A DNA stretch of 12,330 bases from assembly GCA_021805955.1 (NCBI GenBank), contig JAJZDO010000125.1, positions 1-12,330 of the forward strand, written 5' to 3'. Each line of letters begins with the position of its first letter. Positions within the stretch are counted from its first letter, which is position 1. The stretch comes from Acidobacteriota bacterium. GTDB taxonomy: Bacteria > Acidobacteriota > Terriglobia > Terriglobales > Acidobacteriaceae. This document shows, in pieces, positions 7,086-12,330 of this stretch. Position numbers and translations under genes: made by a program. A model generated the notes under the pieces. It was not told the origin of the DNA. It did not search any database and was given only the letters and a program-made list of their open reading frames with translations.

Positions 7086-9353
7086 CTAAGTGACGGTGAT
7101 GGCTGCTACCTCGTAGTCTTCGACGCGGGGTATGGTGAAGCGCAGAGTCTGGTTATCGAGTTGAAACGGCACAGTCTTTCCAGCCTTGAGAATCTCGACG
7201 GATTTGACCCTGACGCCCTGAGGCAGTTTCATGTGGACGGTCTGCGGGCCGAGAGGGTAGATGGACTGGAGCCAGCAATGGTGGGCGTTGGGGTTGGTGT
7301 AATTGAGCAGATGAATGGCATAGCCGGGCGTAGTCTCCCAACTGAGGGTCTCGATGAATCCTTCGCCTTCGACGTGAACAATGCTCTCGTCGCGAGTGAT
7401 CCAGCGGATGGTGTTGTGGAGCAGATGGAGCAGGTCGCCGTGGCCGGTAAGCCAGTAGGTTCGCTCGATGTCTCCAGGGAAATAGGCGATACGACTGGAG
7501 GCTGTTTCGGCGAGGACAACTGCAGGCTGATCGGTGTGTGGGAAGGGCGGATAGGCCAGTTCCGGAGGGTAGCTTACAAAACCTGGGACAACGGTGAGGA
7601 TGGGATTTTGTACGGGCTTGAGCGGAATGCGATTCTGAGCGCCGGGCAGCCAGTTGGTGTGAGTGAAACCTTCGAGGATCGGGTGCGGGCTGGCGGAGTC
7701 AGGAGATTCGATGCGCGCATAGTAGGCGTTTCCGTTGGTTCCGATGGCGTCTCCCGCGTTTTGAATGCCGAGAAGATCGGCGAGTCCGGACTGGGGGCGT
7801 CGATGAAGGTTTTCGTCATAGAGGCCAGTCTCGAAGCTGGCCATGATGGATCCGCCAGAACGCACGTAGTCGCGAATCTGCTTACATTGAAGGTCGCTGA
7901 GCATGGCTATATTGGGCAGCAGGAGTGCGCGATATTTCGTTAGGCGTTCTGGTTCCAGACGGTCTTCATGAACGAAGTCAAAGGCGAAACGGCCTTTGAG
8001 GAGAGCATCATAGATGCCTTGTGTAGTCTCGTGCATATATGCGCGTGAACGGGCTGTGGCTGGACCTGGATAAAGAAGCTGTGTGCTTTGGCCGATAATG
8101 ACGCCGATGTTGGCGAGGGAGCGGCGGGTTGTGAAGTGGGCATCGTGTTTCGCGGTCCAGCGAAAGTAATCGGAACCTACCTTCTGCCAGCGGCGATCTT
8201 CGCCAAGTCCATCTTCGGAGCCGACGAAATGGTAATAGGGCACCATGCCACTGGCCAGGGTTTCGTTCAACCACATAATGGCTTCCTCAGGGGTCTTCGA
8301 GCCGTTGCGCCAGCCGACCTCGCCGGTGGAGTATGCGCCGGTAACGTTGGCAGCAAATTTCCCGTCGAGCACAGCATTGCAGACGCGGCCCTGGAGCGTA
8401 CATCCCCAGACGGCGGGGTCGTTGTAGGTACGCCCCTGATTGTCGGCCTGGAACCAGACAGCGAGCTTGCCCAGACGATCGAGATTGGGGCCGCAGCGTA
8501 CGTTGCCGCCCAGGTTGGCGAAAAAGAAACTGTCCGGCTTCTTCTCTTTGGCGATGGCGTCGTACTTCCTCCACAGTTCGAAGACGCGGTCGTTGAAAGC
8601 CTGCCAGTAGGCCGGGGTTCCCGCTGCGGGTAGATTGCTGCAGATGGCGCAGTGGCATTCCGGAAGACTGCCTATAGGTGGCCAGCCGTTGGTGTAGAAG
8701 CAGTCCACATCGTAGAGGGAGTTGACCTCTCGCATGATGGCCGGAACGTAGTCGTCCATATAGGTGGAGAACATGCAGGTTTTGAAGAGACGTGGTTCCT
8801 GGCTGCTGAACTGGACGGAGCCGTCCTTGTTGCGCATGGCCCACTCTGGATGAGCTTCTAGCGCATCGCCCCAGTTGAGGTCGGGACTCATGCGCGCTAC
8901 GACGTGCATACTTCGCTTCCTTGCAGCAGCCACGCACTCTCCAAAGAAGTCGCGGCCGTGGAGATATTTTCCATGGCGATGAAACGGCACTCTGGAGGGG
9001 TAGAATGCCAGGATTCCAGTGACGCTGATAAAGACGATGTCGGCCTCGGCGGAATGCCAGTAGTCGGCCCACTCTTCAATATTCATGACTGCGGGATCGT
9101 GCTCGGTCATGTTGCTCTGGCCGACACGTCGAATGCTTTGCTGCCAAGGCTCGGTTGCTCGATTCAATGCAGCCATCCGGGGCGGAAGCGGTGTAAGCTT
9201 TGGTGTGGATGCGCCTCCGACACTCTGTTGCGGGGAAGGTTGCTCCGCAGCAAGCATGGAGGCCGGATCAAGAGCGCCGAGAACGGCAGCCATTGGAATT
9301 GCTGCGACACCGGTCCCGAGGCCGGTTTTCAGGAAGTTGCGGCGATTGAGCAT
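7086..9353 (-). CDS. Tat-exported glycoside hydrolase, GHL6-like with GH42-type trimerisation domain
   Basis: This 755-residue protein begins with a twin-arginine signal (RRNFLK at 4-9, hydrophobic stretch to about 28, possible cleavage near ALA/AAE at 34-37), so it should be exported folded. A Pro/Ser-rich linker runs to about 60. Residues 90-400 resemble the hypothetical glycosyl hydrolase 6 barrel (PF14871): ARMSPDLN (153-160), HPEWAMRNKDG (168-178), TCMFSTY (192-198), and CHCAIC at 233-238, the C-x-C-x2-C typical of these proteins. Residues about 413-620 resemble the beta-galactosidase trimerisation domain (PF08532), with a Rossmann-like pattern, KYRALLLPN and YVRSGGSIMAS. A beta-rich C-terminal part closes the protein. 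The position where relatives often have an acidic residue after the fourth strand reads TNGWPP (221-226). The glycosidic substrate is unknown. GGGGGG with AA upstream, around 9361-9368, is the likely ribosome binding site. The gene faces the permease and probably supplies its sugar. Confidence 0.8.
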   Translation of the reverse strand: MLNRRNFLKTGLGTGVAAIPMAAVLGALDPASMLAAEQPSPQQSVGGASTPKLTPLPPRMAALNRATEPWQQSIRRVGQSNMTEHDPAVMNIEEWADYWHSAEADIVFISVTGILAFYPSRVPFHRHGKYLHGRDFFGECVAAARKRSMHVVARMSPDLNWGDALEAHPEWAMRNKDGSVQFSSQEPRLFKTCMFSTYMDDYVPAIMREVNSLYDVDCFYTNGWPPIGSLPECHCAICSNLPAAGTPAYWQAFNDRVFELWRKYDAIAKEKKPDSFFFANLGGNVRCGPNLDRLGKLAVWFQADNQGRTYNDPAVWGCTLQGRVCNAVLDGKFAANVTGAYSTGEVGWRNGSKTPEEAIMWLNETLASGMVPYYHFVGSEDGLGEDRRWQKVGSDYFRWTAKHDAHFTTRRSLANIGVIIGQSTQLLYPGPATARSRAYMHETTQGIYDALLKGRFAFDFVHEDRLEPERLTKYRALLLPNIAMLSDLQCKQIRDYVRSGGSIMASFETGLYDENLHRRPQSGLADLLGIQNAGDAIGTNGNAYYARIESPDSASPHPILEGFTHTNWLPGAQNRIPLKPVQNPILTVVPGFVSYPPELAYPPFPHTDQPAVVLAETASSRIAYFPGDIERTYWLTGHGDLLHLLHNTIRWITRDESIVHVEGEGFIETLSWETTPGYAIHLLNYTNPNAHHCWLQSIYPLGPQTVHMKLPQGVRVKSVEILKAGKTVPFQLDNQTLRFTIPRVEDYEVAAITVT

Positions 9354-9402
9354 GGGTTCACCCCCCTTGTTTCACTGCCAGCCAAGCTTAATCGCGAGGG
9401 GG

Positions 9403-9408
9403 AATATA
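9403..9408 (-). promoter_or_regulatory. Possible -10 box of the glycoside hydrolase gene
   Basis: On the minus strand TATATT (5 of 6 matches to the -10 consensus) lies about 50 bases before the start codon at 9353. The corresponding -35 position is poor (TGGAGC, 3 of 6), so an activator or a different start point is possible. Weak call. Confidence 0.22.
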
Positions 9409-9544
9409 TGGCTACTAAACGCAACGCTCCAGCAGACTATGAAACAAAATCCGCCGTGCTTGCAGCAAGAGACAAACAACTACTCTTCACGGATAGTTCT
9501 TAGTTTTTGAGTTTTGGGTCAGGGGAACCCGTCTGCGGGACACT

Positions 9545-9570
9545 TTGACAGCTACAATTTCGACTACACT
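9545..9570 (+). promoter_or_regulatory. Candidate promoter of the FAD oxidoreductase gene
   Basis: The 9354-9684 gap between the divergent hydrolase and oxidoreductase genes holds a perfect -35 box, TTGACA at 9545-9550. The -10 is uncertain: TACACT at 9565-9570 gives a short 14-base spacer, while ACACTA at 9568-9573 gives 17 bases but a poor match. Just upstream is a CCCG-TCTG-CGGG hairpin (9528-9539). Nothing else was recognised in the gap. Confidence 0.3.
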
Positions 9571-9684
9571 ACTGTGTCCTTCTGGGTTCTCCTCAACGAA
9601 CAAAGCCATGGAAACAGCCTCCATCCTATGGTCGGACGACTCCCGGAACCTGAATCGTACACAGGCTGCTGAGAAGGCGAATGT

Positions 9685-11721
9685 ATGCGCTCTAACACGG
9701 AAATGTCATCGCGACTAAGATACCTCCAGAACAATGATCGCGTTGCTATTATTGGGGGCGGGCCTGCTGGTTCGTTCTTCGCCATCCATCTGCTCCGGGA
9801 AGCCCGACGTCTCAATCGACACTTGGACGTCCTTATCATCGAGAAGCGTAGCCCGGCGAATCTTGGTTTCGATGACTTTCAGTGTAATGGATGCAACTTT
9901 TGCGCGGGCCTTCTCTCGCCGAGGTTGAATGAGATACTCGACGAGTGCGGTCTCGTCCTCCCGGAAGAAGTTATCCAGGCGCGCATCGAGTATGTCTGGA
10001 TACACGGACAGTGGAAGAACCTTCGCCTTCGAGTTCCCAATGACAAGCAAATGTATTCAGTATTCCGAGGCACTTTACCTGGCAGAAGAACCGACTTATC
10101 TGCGGGCTTCGATGGGTTTCTGCTCGGCGAAGCGGTCAAGGAAGGTGCGCGCATCCAGTATGGCAAAGTTCAGTCGATTGCCTACTCTACCTCGGGGATG
10201 CCTGAACTCACGCTGAAGGCACTATCCGGAGAGATGATCCGACTCGATGCCAGCTTCGTGGGTATCGCAACCGGAATCAATGCACACTGTGGCCTCGATT
10301 ATGACACCAATGGGCTTATCGCCTCCGTCAAGCGGTTGAATCCGTCGTTCGTTCCGGGCAAGACCCGAAAGGCCCTCATCTTCGAGCTTGACGTGGGCGA
10401 GGAGTTTCTCGATCGCAACATGAATCGGGAGATACACTTCATCGAGTACGGCTCAAAACACCTGGCCCTGGAGCATACTGCGCTCATTCCCAAGGGCAGA
10501 TTCTTAACCGTCGCCCTGATCGGTAAGTTCATCGACGAGGCGGTCCTGCCGCAAGACACTCGGAAAATCATCCACGATTTTCTGACGCTTCCGCAGATTG
10601 ACAGCATCTTGCCAGGGGTTGCAGCAGCTCCCCTCGCCTGCACTTGCGCTCCCAGAATGACTGTGGCCCCTGCGACATTTCCCTTCGGCGACCGGTTTGC
10701 CATCATCGGAGACGCCGTAGGGTCGCGATTGAATAAAGACGGTCTCTACTCAGCCCATGTGACGGCGAGCCGACTGGCGCAGGCCGTGCTTCATGAGGGA
10801 ATCGATAAGCAGTCCCTCGCCCGCGGATACGGAAAGACCATCCGATGGCTTGTGGTCGACAATCGCTTCGGACGCATCGTATATACCGTAAGCCGGGTAG
10901 CGTTCAGCCTTCCAACCTTAAGCCGCATCGTGTATCAGGCGTTTGCCACCGAGTACAAAATGCGCGATGAGCCGAGTCGGCCACTGAGCGTTGTGCTGTG
11001 GAAGATCGCCAGCGGCACGGCCGACTATCGCGAAGTCTTCCGGGAGATGTGCGGCTACGACGTACTGCGATCCGTTCTGGCCGGTGCGGCGATCACGTTC
11101 AGGAACGTGGCGTTCGAGATGTTTTTAGGTGTGCAATGGGGGGAGTACGGACGCTATCCGACAGTTGTGCTGAAAGAGAAACGCGAAGCGCTGAAGGAGC
11201 AGCTTGCCTCGGATCTCGGAATGGAACTTGACAAATCGCCGGACTTCGAACGGATGTACTGGATCAAGATACGGGGTTCTGAGGAAGAGATCATGGAGGA
11301 ACTCGCCAAGTTCGGCCAACCCAATGCAAGGTTCCTCAAGCTGAGAATCGTCGACATGCAACAAATTCAGGGGACGCCCAACCAGGTGGGATCGGTGATC
11401 CGATACAGGGTGCCGTACGTGCGGTTGCACGCGGAACTGCTGCTGACCCACAGAGTTCGTTTCCAGACTCTGCACTATAAGGCCGACGAGGGGCTGGTGG
11501 ACCACGGGAAACTCATCTTCAATATCGCGCCGACCACGGACGGAAACCGCAGGCTCTCCATTTATGCGTCGTTCGACTACAAGAAAGGCAAGGGCTTCGC
11601 CAGTCGGATGATGTGGAGGGGTGCCAGATTTTTGTTTCCCGAGTTCATGCACGACGTCGTGTGGAACCATGCCCTGTGCACAATCAAGGAAGATGTCGAG
11701 CGAAAGCACGACCGCTCTTGA
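9685..11721 (+). CDS. FAD-dependent oxidoreductase (geranylgeranyl-reductase-like) with C-terminal SRPBCC-like domain
   Basis: This protein has 678 residues, against about 350-450 for most single-domain relatives. The N-terminal Rossmann motif GGGPAGSFFA (24-33) binds FAD; the acidic residue ending strand two is Glu53. A second FAD block, FAIIGDAVG (338-346) followed by LNKDGLYSAHVTASRLA, is typical of the geranylgeranyl reductase/FixC/halogenase superfamily. CNGCNFCAG (67-74) places three Cys in C-x2-C-x2-C, and CTC occurs at 319-321. Residues about 380-500 are helical and basic. The last 180 residues (about 500-675) look like a hydrophobic-cavity SRPBCC/START fold: alternating strands in YVRLHAELLLTHRVRF and RRLSIYASFDY, then a long final helix with WNHALCTIKEDVE. 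The natural reading is a flavoenzyme reducing or oxidising a lipid or polyketide-like substrate carried by the C-terminal pocket. The ATG at 9685 has AAGG 7 bases upstream; the ATG at 9703 is an alternative. Flavoprotein identity is sure; the second domain is moderately so; the substrate is unknown. Confidence 0.82.
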   Translation: MRSNTEMSSRLRYLQNNDRVAIIGGGPAGSFFAIHLLREARRLNRHLDVLIIEKRSPANLGFDDFQCNGCNFCAGLLSPRLNEILDECGLVLPEEVIQARIEYVWIHGQWKNLRLRVPNDKQMYSVFRGTLPGRRTDLSAGFDGFLLGEAVKEGARIQYGKVQSIAYSTSGMPELTLKALSGEMIRLDASFVGIATGINAHCGLDYDTNGLIASVKRLNPSFVPGKTRKALIFELDVGEEFLDRNMNREIHFIEYGSKHLALEHTALIPKGRFLTVALIGKFIDEAVLPQDTRKIIHDFLTLPQIDSILPGVAAAPLACTCAPRMTVAPATFPFGDRFAIIGDAVGSRLNKDGLYSAHVTASRLAQAVLHEGIDKQSLARGYGKTIRWLVVDNRFGRIVYTVSRVAFSLPTLSRIVYQAFATEYKMRDEPSRPLSVVLWKIASGTADYREVFREMCGYDVLRSVLAGAAITFRNVAFEMFLGVQWGEYGRYPTVVLKEKREALKEQLASDLGMELDKSPDFERMYWIKIRGSEEEIMEELAKFGQPNARFLKLRIVDMQQIQGTPNQVGSVIRYRVPYVRLHAELLLTHRVRFQTLHYKADEGLVDHGKLIFNIAPTTDGNRRLSIYASFDYKKGKGFASRMMWRGARFLFPEFMHDVVWNHALCTIKEDVERKHDRS

Positions 11722-11770
11722 TAAAGTCACAGAAAAGTACCAGATATTCCTCGTTTCTTGAACGGAGTGA

Positions 11771-12016
11771 CTCCCGTCGCCCCGTAGGGATCGTGTTCAC
11801 AAACCGGTAACCGGCATAGACCCCACAACCGAGCGCAAGGCCGGAAAAGTGGCGGCTGAGAATTCCTTCCAAAGCGTTGCGTGTCTGTGGCTGACACACT
11901 GGCCAGATGGTAAGAGTCCGCGCCACATAGACACCGATATTCTTCCCTGCCTGGGAGCGCGGCCCATTGCCGAGGTTGAAGCATCCGAGCTGCTTGCGAT
12001 ACCCAATGCCTTTGAA
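11771..12016 (+). pseudogene. Relic of a P4-type tyrosine integrase (N-terminal part)
   Basis: A plus-strand frame, open from a stop at 11768, has no start codon and no ribosome binding site. It nevertheless reads as the arm-binding N-terminal region of P4-like phage/island integrases: TGIDPTTERKA, then AAENSFQSVACLWLTHW, then DGKSPRH, then DILPCLGARPIAEVEASELLA. In intact members about 8-10 residues, including a conserved RRL, lie between SPRH and DILP. Here only IDT is left, which indicates an internal deletion. After ELLA similarity stops, so the core-binding and catalytic domains (R-H-R-Y residues) are absent. The frame stays open to the right edge, but from about 12053 it is antisense to another gene and shows no integrase features. 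The fragment is non-functional and marks a former integrated element. No tRNA gene or att repeat is visible near it. Confidence 0.72.
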
Positions 12017-12052
12017 TGGAATGCTATAGGCACAGGATCGGAAATGGACACC

Positions 12053-12330
12053 TCACCCCCTGATCGCCAAACTCTCAATCCGGCCGGTCTTCGGGCAGAG
12101 TCGCACGCACACGGTGAGGTTTTCGCGGCAGGCGCGCATAACCAAGTCGCTTATGCCCCGTTCACAACTCTCCATGAGGTGCCGATCACAACAGTCGTCA
12201 AGCACGAAGCCCTCAAATCCGCCGTGGCAGTCGAACCGCACCTCGGCGACCTTGCCGCACAGTTCGTATCCGTGCGGTTCGCGGCCCTTCCCGCCTTCGC
12301 CCGACAGGGGTGGAGTCCAGGTGAGGGAGG
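12053..12330 (-). CDS. C-terminal part of an unrecognised protein, 5' end outside window
   Basis: The minus-strand frame enters from the right edge and ends at the TGA at 12055-12053, giving 91 residues. Codon third positions are strongly G/C, as expected for a real gene here and unlike the frame on the other strand. The sequence contains HGYELCGKVAEVRFDC, then FEGFVLDDCC, then SDLVMRACRENLTVCV, and ends RIESLAIRG. There are seven Cys in about 60 residues, including the CC pair, so a metal or disulfide role is possible. I have the impression of similar hypothetical proteins in Acidobacteriota but cannot name a family. The ATG at 12241 is internal to the conserved frame, so the true start is probably beyond the window. 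It lies 37 bases from the integrase relic and faces it, and may be part of the same old island. Confidence 0.6.
   Translation of the reverse strand, partial: SLTWTPPLSGEGGKGREPHGYELCGKVAEVRFDCHGGFEGFVLDDCCDRHLMESCERGISDLVMRACRENLTVCVRLCPKTGRIESLAIRG

Noticed and set aside
8287..9072. 261-codon minus-strand frame and several plus-strand frames (7161-7943, 8088-8633) across the hydrolase gene
   Set aside because: The 755-codon hydrolase frame has a Tat signal and consistent domain order; the others are shadows in G/C-rich coding DNA.
12028..12052. Possible insertion-sequence end (minus strand GTGTCCATTTCCGATCCTGT)
   Set aside because: It begins TGTCCA-like, as some IS ends do, but no matching inverted copy, target duplication or transposase is in the window.
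12017..12330. Continuation of the integrase relic's open frame to the right edge
   Set aside because: The frame stays open but shows no integrase motifs after ELLA and is antisense to a frame with better third-position G/C bias.

Overview
The window reads as a chromosomal segment of a soil Acidobacteriota (Terriglobia/Acidobacteriaceae-like) genome. This placement is inferred from moderately high GC, the mix of genes (GcvT, a B12-domain-less methylmalonyl-CoA mutase, a FucP-type sugar permease, a Tat-exported GHL6-type glycosidase) and remembered family resemblance. No search was run.

Left part (1-3815) is housekeeping metabolism. It opens with the 3' end of a 5'(3')-deoxyribonucleotidase-like HAD gene. 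Next is a 521-residue methylmalonyl-CoA mutase catalytic subunit that stops before the cobalamin domain. A short gap follows that seems to hold the decayed start of a TMEM175-type channel gene, then a small two-helix membrane protein on the minus strand, then glycine cleavage T-protein (gcvT), here without gcvH or gcvP.

Middle part (about 3816-9353) looks like a carbohydrate-use module. It has a ROK-family repressor whose candidate promoter carries a perfect 6-4-6 palindrome directly after the -10 box, a FucP/NagP-type sugar permease downstream in the same direction, and, convergent to these, a 755-residue Tat-signal glycoside hydrolase with a GHL6-like catalytic part and a beta-galactosidase trimerisation-like domain. 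The simple model is that a sugar released outside the cytoplasm by the hydrolase enters through the permease and acts as inducer of the ROK regulator. The sugar cannot be named from sequence.

Right part (9354-12330) is accessory in character. A 678-residue FAD oxidoreductase of the geranylgeranyl-reductase type carries a Cys-x2-Cys-x2-Cys motif and what looks like a C-terminal SRPBCC (START-like) domain. Behind it lies a decayed N-terminal fragment of a P4-type tyrosine integrase, absent from a plain start-to-stop gene search because it has no start and is internally deleted. The window ends in the C-terminal part of an unrecognised minus-strand gene. The integrase relic suggests an old genomic island or phage insertion here. 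I see no CRISPR array, rRNA, tRNA or complete mobile element. The points most worth following up are the oxidoreductase-SRPBCC fusion, the integrase relic and the ROK operator.
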